A stretch of 6,049 nt of DNA from Deltaproteobacteria bacterium (GTDB taxonomy: Bacteria; Desulfobacterota; DSM-4660; Desulfatiglandales; B25-G16), in the NCBI GenBank assembly GCA_003646875.1, contig QMLT01000118.1, positions 1 through 6,049 on the forward strand, read 5' to 3'. Every line of letters begins with the position of its first letter. Within the stretch, counting starts at the first letter, position 1. The position numbers and the translations under genes were made by a program. The notes beneath the pieces were generated by a model. That model saw only the letters and a program-made list of their open reading frames with translations, did no database searches and had not been told where the DNA came from. Positions 1-6,020 of this stretch are shown here, one piece after another.

Positions 1-47
1 AGGGACAAAAGATCGTGCAAGAAGAAGGCTTTGTGGCGATAAGATGA
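1..47 (+). CDS. pstS: PstS, phosphate-binding protein (3' end only)
   Basis: This is the last piece of the periplasmic phosphate-binding protein of the Pst transporter; the gene continues upstream of the window. Reading in frame from base 3 gives GQKIVQEEGFVAIR followed by TGA at 45-47. The pattern GQKIV..EGF is the usual C-terminal end of PstS proteins, and pstS normally lies directly before pstC. The TGA overlaps the pstC start codon in the arrangement ATGA (44-47), which points to translational coupling of the two genes. Only 14 complete codons are visible, so the identification rests on the short motif plus position. The other two frames here give peptides with no family resemblance. Confidence 0.75.
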   Translation, partial: GQKIVQEEGFVAIR

Positions 48-934
48 TTTCCCGGAAAGGAAAAGAATTTCTAATCCAGAATCTATTCCTCTTCTTTGCA
101 TCTATCTCAATTGTTGTCCTTTTCCTGATCATGGCCTTCCTGTTTAAAGAGGGGTTGCCCATCATTGAGGTGTTCAGCCCCTTAAGATTTTTATTTGGTA
201 AGTCCTGGTATCCTACCTATGAGCCGCCAGAATTTGGGATTCTTCCCCTGATTATGGGTTCGGCGGCAGTTACCCTGGGGGCCATAGCTATTGCCATTCC
301 CCTGGGAGTAGCCACGGCTATCTATCTCTCAGAGGTTGCTCATATTAGGGTAAAAGAGCTTTTAAAACCGGTAATCGAGCTTTTAGCCGGAGTCCCATCT
401 GTAGTCTATGGCTTCTTTGGCCTGGTAGTGGTTGCCCCCTGGGTTCAGGATTTATTCGACCTACCTACCGGGCTTACAGCCCTTACTGCATCCATCATGT
501 TAGGGATCATGGCCTCTCCTACAGTCATTAGCATCAGTGAAGATGCCCTGAGTTCAGTGCCTATTTCTTATAGAGAGGCATCACTGGCGCTTGGGACAAC
601 AAGGTGGTATACTGCTATTAAGGTCACTGTTCCCGCTGCCCTGTCCGGTATTTCCACTGCCTGTATCTTAGGGATGGCCAGGGCCATTGAAGAGACCATG
701 ATAGTGTTGATGGTAGCTGGCGGCGCAGCGGTAATCCCAAGAACCTTACTGCAACCAGTCAGGCCCATGACCGCCAACATCATAGCAGAGATGGGAGAGG
801 CAGTTCACGGGGGTGAACATTATAGCGCCCTGTTTGCTATCGGGGTGGTCCTTTTCTTTATTACATTAGCCCTCAATCTTCTGGCTGATTTTATCAGTCA
901 TAGATTTAAGGAGACAGGATCAGCTACCCTGTAA
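44..934 (+). CDS. pstC: PstC, phosphate ABC transporter permease
   Basis: PstC is one of the two inner-membrane subunits forming the phosphate channel of the PstSCAB importer. The 296-residue protein has about six hydrophobic segments (roughly residues 12-34, 65-95, 110-133, 143-163, 196-228 and 260-283). The permease signature is clear: the EAA loop that docks on the ATPase starts at REASLALG (177-184) and runs to about residue 197, and AGVPSVVYGFFGL (115-127) is typical of Pst permeases. The ATG at 44 was chosen because it overlaps the pstS stop (ATGA); the frame is open further upstream, but that would only extend into pstS. No strong Shine-Dalgarno is seen, as expected for a coupled start. 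One oddity is that the usual GRA-x-GET motif of Pst permeases reads ARAIEET at 212-218, with Glu216 where Gly is normal. PstA next door keeps the canonical form. Assignment as PstC rather than PstA follows from gene order and sequence type. Confidence 0.96.
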   Translation: MISRKGKEFLIQNLFLFFASISIVVLFLIMAFLFKEGLPIIEVFSPLRFLFGKSWYPTYEPPEFGILPLIMGSAAVTLGAIAIAIPLGVATAIYLSEVAHIRVKELLKPVIELLAGVPSVVYGFFGLVVVAPWVQDLFDLPTGLTALTASIMLGIMASPTVISISEDALSSVPISYREASLALGTTRWYTAIKVTVPAALSGISTACILGMARAIEETMIVLMVAGGAAVIPRTLLQPVRPMTANIIAEMGEAVHGGEHYSALFAIGVVLFFITLALNLLADFISHRFKETGSATL

Positions 935-1022
935 GCAGGAAATCACACACCACAGGCTCTAGGCATAAAAGCTTCATGATTTCAATAAGTTGTAAAAATA
1001 ACGAGACAACGAATTAGCGATT
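935..1022 (+). other. pstC-pstA intergenic gap with two weak inverted repeats
   Basis: This 88-base gap is the longest in the operon. It contains a perfect 7-base inverted repeat, GAAATCA (939-945) against TGATTTC (977-983), with a 31-base loop, and a 5-base one, GTTGT (989-993) against ACAAC (1006-1010). Neither is followed by a T-run, so they do not look like terminators. They may have a role in mRNA processing or in setting pstA translation, but repeats this short can arise by chance. No convincing coding sequence, promoter or Shine-Dalgarno is seen here. Confidence 0.3.
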
Positions 1023-1877
1023 ATGAAAGGGCAGCAAATTTATCAGCAAGTTGCTTTTTTGGGATTAAGGTTATCTACCCTGATAATAATTTCTGTCCTG
1101 GGGCTGATAATCTGGTTTTTGGGCAAGAGGGGTGTTTCCGCCCTTTCCTGGGAGTTTTTAACCCAGGCTCCTAGAAATGGCATGACCGAGGGAGGAATAT
1201 TTCCAGCCCTAATAGGAACACTATGTCTTACTTTAGGTGCAATCATTTTTGCGCTCCCATTAGGGGTATTTGCAGCAATTTATCTGACCGAATATGCAAA
1301 GCAGGGAAGGTTGGTCAGGATAATCAGATTAGGGATAAATAATTTGGCCGGGGTTCCTTCTGTTGTCTTTGGCCTCTTTGGTCTGGCCATGTTTGTGGAA
1401 TATCTCAGGTTTGGCTCCTCCATTCTTTCAGGTTCCTTGACCCTGGGAATACTGATACTGCCTACCATCATCAGGGCATCGGAAGAGGCTTTGCTGGCCA
1501 TTCCTCAAACCTTCAGGGAGGCCTCCTTAGCCCTGGGTGCAAGCAGGTGGCATACAATCTACAAGGCGGTTTTACCTGCGGCAATCCCCGGGATATTGAC
1601 TGGCGCTATCCTCGGCATTGGGAGGGCCGCTGGAGAGACTGCTCCCATCATATTCACCGCTGCCTGTTTTTACACGCCTCGGCTGCCACATTCTATATTC
1701 GACCAGGTAATGGCTCTTCCCTTCCATCTCTATGTCCTGGCCACTGAGGGAACTCACTTTGAAAAAACCCTTCCCTTGCAGTATGGAACAGCTCTGGTCT
1801 TGTTAGGCTTGGTGCTGGGGATAAATCTTATTGCAGTCGTTATCAGGACAAGGTTGAGGAGAAAGATGAGATGGTAA
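1023..1877 (+). CDS. pstA: PstA, phosphate ABC transporter permease
   Basis: PstA is the second membrane subunit of the Pst importer and pairs with PstC to form the phosphate path. The protein is 284 residues with about six hydrophobic segments (near 14-33, 60-88, 108-128, 137-150, 183-212 and 255-276). Family marks are EGGIFPALIGT (56-66), NLAGVPSVVFGLFGL (107-121), an EAA loop starting at REASLALGASRW (165-176), and GIGRAAGETAPI (198-209), which is the canonical Pst permease motif. The basic C-terminus (RTRLRRKMRW) is presumably cytoplasmic. The start at ATG 1023 gives the normal PstA N-terminus just before the first membrane segment, although no good Shine-Dalgarno precedes it. It follows pstC after 88 bases and precedes pstB by 40 bases, and is surely part of the same operon. 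Confidence 0.96.
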   Translation: MKGQQIYQQVAFLGLRLSTLIIISVLGLIIWFLGKRGVSALSWEFLTQAPRNGMTEGGIFPALIGTLCLTLGAIIFALPLGVFAAIYLTEYAKQGRLVRIIRLGINNLAGVPSVVFGLFGLAMFVEYLRFGSSILSGSLTLGILILPTIIRASEEALLAIPQTFREASLALGASRWHTIYKAVLPAAIPGILTGAILGIGRAAGETAPIIFTAACFYTPRLPHSIFDQVMALPFHLYVLATEGTHFEKTLPLQYGTALVLLGLVLGINLIAVVIRTRLRRKMRW

Positions 1878-1888
1878 AAGACTTTAAG

Positions 1889-1910
1889 GTATTGAGATTC
1901 GAGTATTGAG
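1889..1910 (+). repeat. Short direct repeat before pstB
   Basis: GTATTGAG occurs at 1889-1896 and again at 1903-1910, a 14-base period. The second copy supplies the GAG of the pstB ribosome-binding site (GAGGA). It may be a small tandem duplication that created or duplicated the translation start region. Its function is unknown. Confidence 0.4.
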
Positions 1911-1912
1911 GA
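1908..1912 (+). promoter_or_regulatory. pstB ribosome binding site
   Basis: GAGGA lies five bases before ATG 1918, a normal Shine-Dalgarno distance, and supports that start for pstB. It overlaps the second copy of the GTATTGAG repeat. Confidence 0.6.
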
Positions 1913-1917
1913 AATAG

Positions 1918-2679
1918 ATGGCCAATAATACAAAAATAGTGGTAGAAAATCTGAATTTCTATTATGGAAATGATAAGGCATTAAAAGATGTTAGTATGCT
2001 GATTCAGGAAAATAAGATTACCGCCCTGATTGGGCCTTCTGGCTGTGGGAAATCTACTTTTTTGAGGGTCTTAAACCGGATGAATGATCTTATCCACGGA
2101 ACAAGACTTGAGGGGAAGGTCTTAATTGATCGTCATGATATTTACTCCAACACTACTGATGTGGTGGAGCTAAGAAAGAGGGTGGGAATGGTCTTTCAGA
2201 AATCCAACCCTTTTCCTAAATCTATCTTCGATAATGTGGCCTATGGTTCCAGGGCACATGGGATAAGAGATAAGACAAGACTTACTAATATTGTGGAAGA
2301 GAGTCTGAAAAAGGCCGCTCTCTGGGATGAAGTTAAGGACAAATTAAAGCAGCCGGCCATGGACCTTTCAGGTGGCCAGCAGCAGAGGTTGTGTATCGCC
2401 AGGGCCTTAGCCATAAACCCCGAGATAATCCTTATGGATGAGCCAGCGTCCGCCCTGGATCCTATCTCTACTGCAAAGATCGAGGAGCTAATTCGGATTC
2501 TAAAAGAAAAGTACACTATTGTCATTGTAACCCACAATATGCAACAGGCGGCAAGGGTTTCGGATTATACCGGCTTTTTCCTGTTGGGTGAATTGATTGA
2601 GTTTAGCGATACCAATAAAATCTTTACCTCTCCACAGGATAGACGGACCGAGGAGTATATTACCGGCAGATTTGGATAA
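1918..2679 (+). CDS. pstB: PstB, phosphate ABC transporter ATPase
   Basis: PstB is the cytoplasmic ATP-hydrolysing subunit that powers phosphate import through PstCA. The 253-residue length is normal for the family and all ABC motifs are intact. Walker A is GPSGCGKST (39-47), the Q-loop glutamine is Q94 in [10 protein letters not shown], the ABC signature is LSGGQQQR (150-157), Walker B with the catalytic glutamate is IILMDEP (170-176), followed by the D-loop SALD (178-181), and the switch histidine is H206 in VTHNMQQ. The KSNPFP stretch after the Q-loop and the LNRMNDL segment (52-58) after Walker A are specific to PstB among ABC ATPases. The C-terminus (EEYITGRFG) is also typical. The ATG has a Shine-Dalgarno five bases upstream. 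phoU begins 11 bases after the stop, so the two are co-transcribed. Nothing suggests loss of function. Confidence 0.98.
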   Translation: MANNTKIVVENLNFYYGNDKALKDVSMLIQENKITALIGPSGCGKSTFLRVLNRMNDLIHGTRLEGKVLIDRHDIYSNTTDVVELRKRVGMVFQKSNPFPKSIFDNVAYGSRAHGIRDKTRLTNIVEESLKKAALWDEVKDKLKQPAMDLSGGQQQRLCIARALAINPEIILMDEPASALDPISTAKIEELIRILKEKYTIVIVTHNMQQAARVSDYTGFFLLGELIEFSDTNKIFTSPQDRRTEEYITGRFG

Positions 2680-2690
2680 GGCGTAAGATC

Positions 2691-3350
2691 ATGGAAAGGC
2701 ATTTTGAAAGGGAGTTACATACATTGAAGGAGAACCTACTTAAGATGGGGTCTCTGGTAGAGAGGAACATTGCTAACTCTATCAAATCTCTGATACAAAG
2801 GGATTCGGAGCTTGCACAAAAGACCATTCAGTCCGATAGTCAAATTGACGAATTGGAGATAAAGCTGGAGGAGATGGCTATCAGGCTTCTGGCCTTAAGA
2901 CAGCCCATGGCAAAAGACTTGAGGTTCATTGTCAAGGGAACAAAGATAATTACAGACCTGGAACGAATGGGAGATCTGGCAGTCAATATCTGTGAGAGGG
3001 CATTGGAGCTCAATAAAGAACCTCTCCTGAAACCATATATCGATTTACCAAGGATGGCGGAAAAAGCTCAATTCATGCTTAAAGAGGCGCTGGATGCCTT
3101 TGTCAGGGAAGATACTGAAATTGCCCTTAAGGTATGCCAGGATGACCAATTGATCGATGATTTAAATAATCAGATTTTTCGGGAATTACTCACCTTTATG
3201 TTAGAGGATCCCCGGAACATCTCAAGGGCTATCCGAATAAGCTTTATCTCAAAATATTTAGAAAGAATCGGGGATCATGCCACCAATATTGCCGAGGATG
3301 TGATCTACATGGTAAAGGCCAAAGACATCAGGCACGGGCATACTGAATAA
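2691..3350 (+). CDS. phoU: PhoU, phosphate uptake and signalling regulator
   Basis: PhoU is a cytoplasmic all-helical protein that couples the state of the Pst transporter to the PhoR/PhoB two-component system and prevents toxic phosphate over-uptake. The 219-residue protein is full length and has the two repeated PhoU three-helix domains (about residues 8-105 and 115-210). Each carries the family's E-x-x-x-D metal-binding motif: DLERMGDLAVNI (89-100, with E91 and D95) and YLERIGDHATNIAED (189-203, with E191 and D195). It lies 11 bases after pstB, the usual place, with only a weak AAGG upstream of ATG 2691. Arginine is coded by AGG/AGA in 13 of 17 cases, unlike the more mixed use in the adjoining istB. 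The gene is intact: the insertion sequence begins 18 bases after the TAA. No phoR/phoB is visible in the window. Confidence 0.97.
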   Translation: MERHFERELHTLKENLLKMGSLVERNIANSIKSLIQRDSELAQKTIQSDSQIDELEIKLEEMAIRLLALRQPMAKDLRFIVKGTKIITDLERMGDLAVNICERALELNKEPLLKPYIDLPRMAEKAQFMLKEALDAFVREDTEIALKVCQDDQLIDDLNNQIFRELLTFMLEDPRNISRAIRISFISKYLERIGDHATNIAEDVIYMVKAKDIRHGHTE

Positions 3351-3368
3351 GCAACTTGGTCTTCAAGA

Positions 3369-3467
3369 TGTTTATTCCACTGATTCTGGCCATCTATTCC
3401 ACGTGAATCCGGCCGCCTAATCCACGCCAAAGCGGCCACCTTTTCCACAGAATTATGGCCACCTGTC
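3369..3467 (+). repeat. IS end array at the istB side: four 23-base units
   Basis: Four units run inward from the element end, with GGCC cores at 3388, 3411, 3434 and 3457, spaced exactly 23 bases. The units start at 3369, 3392, 3415 and 3438. Each has an outer TCCAC-like box (ATTCCAC, ATTCCAC, AATCCAC, TTTCCAC), seven or eight variable bases, then GGCC. The first unit has seven bases between the boxes and the others eight. ACCTGTC (3461-3467) closes the array. These are the probable IstA-binding repeats of this end, since IS21-family ends are known to carry multiple transposase-binding repeats. Units here are more diverged from one another than those at the other end. Confidence 0.85.
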
Positions 3468-3486
3468 GGAGCGAAGCGACGCAGGT
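3461..3486. repeat. Inverted repeat just downstream of istB
   Basis: ACCTG (3461-3465) pairs with CAGGT (3482-3486). Inside it, or as an alternative fold, GTCG (3465-3468) pairs with CGAC (3477-3480). This could fold into a hairpin between the istB stop and the end array. There is no T-run on the - strand after it, so an intrinsic terminator for istB is not supported. It overlaps the shared inner sequence ACCTGTC of the element ends. Confidence 0.35.
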
Positions 3487-3496
3487 AATTTACTAT

Positions 3497-4252
3497 CTAC
3501 TCCGAATTGTTTGTTTTAGTCAACCTTGATCTTTTCTTCCGCATTGATTCTCCCTTTAAATTGATTGTGTATGCATTGTGTACAAGGCGGTCAAGTATAG
3601 CATCCGCCAATGTTGGATCACCTATGAGTTCATGCCAGGTATCCACCGGGAACTGGCTCGTGATGAGAGTGGAGCGCAGCCCGTGTCGATCTTCCAGGAT
3701 TTCCAATATGTCATGGCTTTGTTCCTGATTAAATTTACTCAATCCCCAATCATCAAAGACCAACAAATCGGTCTTAGCATAGCTGGTGAGCAATTTTCCA
3801 TAGCGGCCATCTCCTTTGGCTATATGGAGATCCTGGAGCATTCGAGGCAGTCGGGTATACTGAGCACTATAGCCTTCCCGACAGGCCTTGTGGGCAAGAG
3901 CACAGGCCAAGAAACTTTTGCCGGTTCCTGTTGGACCGGTAATCAGTAGATTGTGTTGTTCCCTGATCCATTGGCAGGATTGAAGTCTAGTCATCAGGGA
4001 CCTGTCCAGCCCCCTGGGATGACGATAATCAATATCCTCTACACAGGCACTTTGGCGGAGCTTGGCTTTTCTAAGCCGGGTGGTGAGGCGACGGTTTTCC
4101 CTGTCTGTCATTTCCCTATCAACCAAAAGACCCAGCCGCTCCTCAAAGGAAAGAGCATCAATCTCTGGCATATGCATCTGTTCCTCCAGGGCATGAGCCA
4201 TACCGTTAAATCTGAGGGTGCGAAGTTTTTCAAGTGTTGGATGTGTTAGCAT
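3497..4252 (-). CDS. istB: IstB, IS21-family transposition helper ATPase
   Basis: IstB is the AAA+ ATPase partner of the IstA transposase. In IS21-type elements it assembles on target DNA, helps choose the insertion site and activates IstA, much as DnaC-like ATPases load their partners. The 251-residue protein has an N-terminal helical domain (about 1-80, starting MLTHPTLEKL, typical of the family) and a DnaC/IstB-type ATPase domain. Walker A is GPTGTGKS (106-113), Walker B is LLVFDDWGL (163-171), sensor 1 lies at ITSQ (197-200), and the late ADAILDRLVHNA segment (216-227) carries the conserved arginine R222. The start ATG overlaps the istA stop by seven bases (ATGCTAA) and has an excellent Shine-Dalgarno, so translation is probably coupled and also efficient on its own. 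It is convergent with phoU. Length and motifs are complete. Confidence 0.96.
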   Translation of the reverse strand: MLTHPTLEKLRTLRFNGMAHALEEQMHMPEIDALSFEERLGLLVDREMTDRENRRLTTRLRKAKLRQSACVEDIDYRHPRGLDRSLMTRLQSCQWIREQHNLLITGPTGTGKSFLACALAHKACREGYSAQYTRLPRMLQDLHIAKGDGRYGKLLTSYAKTDLLVFDDWGLSKFNQEQSHDILEILEDRHGLRSTLITSQFPVDTWHELIGDPTLADAILDRLVHNAYTINLKGESMRKKRSRLTKTNNSE

Positions 4253-5811
4253 GATTGTCCTCCTTTCATTGAGTTATAGTAGTGGGGTCCACGGATGTTT
4301 GCGTGGTGGATGGGTGGACTCTCCCTGTGCTGTTCAAATAATGCCCTGCGGTCTAATCCTGCCTTAAGAATGGCCTGGATACTCTTAAAGCTCGTACCTC
4401 CAATGGCAAGCGCTCGTGCGCAGGCTGCCTCTAATCTTTCCTGTCCATATTCCTTTCCAAGGCGCATGATGCCCAAACAGGAACGGAAGCCCTGTTGGGG
4501 ATGAGGCCGTGAGGCCAAGATGTTTTCCACTAACTGGGCAGTGGCGTTTCCATTGGTGGCTGCCCATCGAATGAGCCGTTCAGGTGTCCACTCGGCATAT
4601 CTCTGATGGGCTTTAGGCATATGCTCTGTGACCGTAGTGTGATAGCCTCTCTCATGTGAGCGCCTGTGGCTAGCAACCCGCCGTCCCTTATAAAAGACCT
4701 CCACGATCTGCCTGGTTATCCGTACCTCTACCTGCTGTTTTACAAGTTGATACGGCACGGAGTAGTAATGGCCCTTTACTTCAATGTGGTAATCGATATG
4801 CACCCTGGCTTTCTTCCATTCAGCATACACGTAGGGTTGCACCGGTAAAGGGCTCAGTGCTGGTTTATCCAGGCTATCAAAAAGAGACTGTCGGCAACCT
4901 GGTAGTTTTTTGAATGGACGGTCATTGAGTGTTTTGATCAGGTTCCGAATCGCAGTGTTTAGTTCAGTAAGGCTAAAAAATGTGACATTACGCAGCCTGG
5001 CCAAAATCCATCGCTCTACTACCTGCACACCCGCTTCCACTTTGGCCTTATCCCTGGGTTTGCGGACTCGGGCAGGAATGACGGCACAGCCATAATGGGT
5101 AGCCATCTCCTGATAGCTGGGATTGATGTCTGGCTCATAGCGGGATGCCTTTGTGACACCAGCTTTGAGATTGTCAGGGATCACTACCTTAGGCACTCCT
5201 CCAAAGAATTGAAAGGCCCTTGTGTGGGAGTGTATCCAATCCATAAGAGACTGGCTCCAGGTGGCCTCGACATAGGTGTAATTGCTTGCCCCAAGGACCG
5301 CCACAAAGATCTGTGCCTCACTAATCTCTCCAGTAGTTGCATCCACTACAGGAACGGTTTGCCCCGCGTAGTCCACAAACAATTTTTCTCCGGCTCGATG
5401 ATCTTGGCGCATGACCAGGTCCAGCTTATCAGACCATGCCTGATAGTGTTTGCAAAATGAGCTGTATTGATATCCTTCAGGGTAAGTTTCCTTATATTCC
5501 TGCCATAGGAGAAACAGGGTCACACCCTTGTGTTTGAGTTGTCGGTGAACCTCTGTCCAGTCCGGGACTGGCCGGAATCCTGAAGGGACAGATGGGGGTG
5601 ATGGAAAGAGCCGCTTATTCAGTTCGGTTTCATCCATCCCCAATGGTAAAGGCCAGGGCAGTCCTGCCTCTTTGGCTCGGCGCACATACTCGGCCACTGT
5701 GGCACGAGCTATAGAGCAGCTCTTTGCAATCTGTCGGTTGCTGAGACCATTTTCCCACTTTAGACGTAATACTTCTTTTACTTTACGCATAGATACCCTC
5801 TTCGCTGACAT
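4246..5811 (-). CDS. istA: IstA, IS21-family DDE transposase
   Basis: IstA cuts and joins the element ends. The protein is 521 residues from the chosen ATG. It opens with a helix-turn-helix (about 11-46, with NGLSNRQIAKSCSIARATVAE), which contacts the repeated end sequences. An rve/RNase H-fold core follows with the catalytic triad: D147 in LFVDYAG, D213 in VIPDNLKAGV, and E259 in KPRDKAKVEAGV. Downstream is the small beta-barrel region typical of IS21 and Mu-type transposases (about 335-385, with VKGHYYSVPYQLV). The reading frame extends 11 codons further up to a TTG at 5844, but the ATG at 5811-5809 is preferred because AAGGAGG sits five bases before it and the family's N-terminus begins near there. 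The stop TAA overlaps the istB ATG. All catalytic residues are present and there is no frameshift, so the gene looks functional. Confidence 0.96.
   Translation of the reverse strand: MSAKRVSMRKVKEVLRLKWENGLSNRQIAKSCSIARATVAEYVRRAKEAGLPWPLPLGMDETELNKRLFPSPPSVPSGFRPVPDWTEVHRQLKHKGVTLFLLWQEYKETYPEGYQYSSFCKHYQAWSDKLDLVMRQDHRAGEKLFVDYAGQTVPVVDATTGEISEAQIFVAVLGASNYTYVEATWSQSLMDWIHSHTRAFQFFGGVPKVVIPDNLKAGVTKASRYEPDINPSYQEMATHYGCAVIPARVRKPRDKAKVEAGVQVVERWILARLRNVTFFSLTELNTAIRNLIKTLNDRPFKKLPGCRQSLFDSLDKPALSPLPVQPYVYAEWKKARVHIDYHIEVKGHYYSVPYQLVKQQVEVRITRQIVEVFYKGRRVASHRRSHERGYHTTVTEHMPKAHQRYAEWTPERLIRWAATNGNATAQLVENILASRPHPQQGFRSCLGIMRLGKEYGQERLEAACARALAIGGTSFKSIQAILKAGLDRRALFEQHRESPPIHHANIRGPHYYNSMKGGQSC
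4259..4266 (-). promoter_or_regulatory. istB ribosome binding site
   Basis: On the - strand AAAGGAGG lies six bases before the istB ATG (4252-4250), inside the 3' end of istA. It is a near-perfect Shine-Dalgarno and fixes the istB start. Confidence 0.85.
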
Positions 5812-5816
5812 GTATG

Positions 5817-5823
5817 CCTCCTT
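5817..5823 (-). promoter_or_regulatory. istA ribosome binding site
   Basis: On the - strand AAGGAGG lies five bases before ATG 5811. This strong site decides the istA start in favour of the ATG over the upstream in-frame TTG at 5844, which has no comparable site. Confidence 0.8.
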
Positions 5824-5882
5824 CATTGCAGTTGAAAAAGGCAAACACTATCAATGGTTATCCTGCGTTGCTATTCATTTGT

Positions 5883-5982
5883 GACAGGTGGCCGGAATGG
5901 AGTAGAATGGGTGGCCAGTTTGCTATGGAATCAGTGGCCGGAATGGAGTAGAATGGGTGGCCGGAATGGTGTGGAATATGCA
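5883..5982 (-). repeat. IS end array at the istA side: four units, 23-base period
   Basis: Read inward on the - strand, four units mirror those of the other end. GGCC cores lie at 5959-5962, 5936-5939, 5913-5916 and 5890-5893, again spaced exactly 23 bases. The outer boxes are ATTCCAC, ATTCTAC, ATTCCAT and ATTCTAC. ACCTGTC follows the last unit (5889-5883), as at the other end. The terminal unit has 24 bases from TG to the end of GGCC, against 23 at the istB side. These are the probable IstA-binding sites of this end and also lie upstream of istA, so transposase binding could repress its own transcription (inference). Confidence 0.85.
5888..5962. repeat. Perfect 29-base direct repeat inside the IS end
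   Basis: Bases 5888-5916 and 5934-5962 are identical over 29 positions, both starting GTGGCCGGAATGGAGTAGAA, with a period of 46 bases. That is exactly two of the 23-base units, so units 2 and 4 of this end are identical while unit 3 between them differs. The identity suggests a recent duplication or conversion of a two-unit block within the array. Confidence 0.85.
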
Positions 5983-5995
5983 CCCAGGTGAGGAT

Positions 5996-6020
5996 AGGTT
6001 TTTCTTCTCGAACCTGATTT
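5996..6020 (+). terminator. Weak hairpin with T-rich tail right of the IS
   Basis: AGGTT (5996-6000) pairs with AACCT (6011-6015) around a 10-base loop, possibly extended by T-G wobbles, and is followed by GATTTTAT. If the DNA right of the element is the original continuation of the phoU 3' region, this could be the displaced pst operon terminator. The stem is short, so this is a weak candidate. The rest of 5983-6049 shows no gene or other feature I can support. Confidence 0.2.

Larger units (their letters stand above)
3369..5982 (-). mobile_element. IS21-family insertion sequence, complete
   Basis: This is an element of about 2.6 kb carrying istA and istB in the order and overlap typical of the IS21 family. 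Boundaries are inferred from the outermost inverted match: TGTTTATTCCAC starting at 3369 on the + strand, and TGCATATTCCAC starting at 5982 on the - strand (10 of 12 identical), both beginning with the TG...CA ends usual for this family. Inside each end lie four 23-base units and then ACCTGTC. Both genes are open and retain catalytic residues, so the element may still be active or was so recently. No 4-8 base target duplication is visible: the left flank ends TTCAAGA and the right flank begins CCCAGGT. The exact termini could be off by a base or two, because the left terminal unit is one base shorter than the right. Confidence 0.88.

Noticed and set aside
1..43. Upstream extension of pstC, since its frame is open to the window edge.
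   Set aside because: The upstream reading is an arginine-rich shadow of pstS. The ATGA overlap with the pstS stop gives a normal PstC N-terminus at base 44.
3365..3371. ATG shared by left (3368-3370) and right (5978-5980) junctions as a possible 3-base target duplication.
   Set aside because: Using it would cut the matching TG...CA termini and leave poorer inverted ends. Three bases is below the usual size for the family and easily chance.
3578..3949. Open + strand frames of about 70-120 codons running opposite to istB and istA (for example 3578-3949, 5095-5460).
   Set aside because: They lie wholly antisense to genes with clear IS21-family motifs, have no ribosome sites, and give no recognisable protein features.
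5825..5854. Possible istA promoter on the - strand: TTGATA (5854-5849) and TGCAAT (5830-5825) with an 18-base spacer.
   Set aside because: Transcription would begin within or at the Shine-Dalgarno of istA, removing it, and the -10 match is poor. I cannot place the istA promoter with confidence.
5883..5982. CRISPR-like regular repeat array at the right of the window.
   Set aside because: Units are contiguous with no unique spacers, mirrored at the other end of the element, and explained as IS21 transposase-binding repeats. No cas genes are present.
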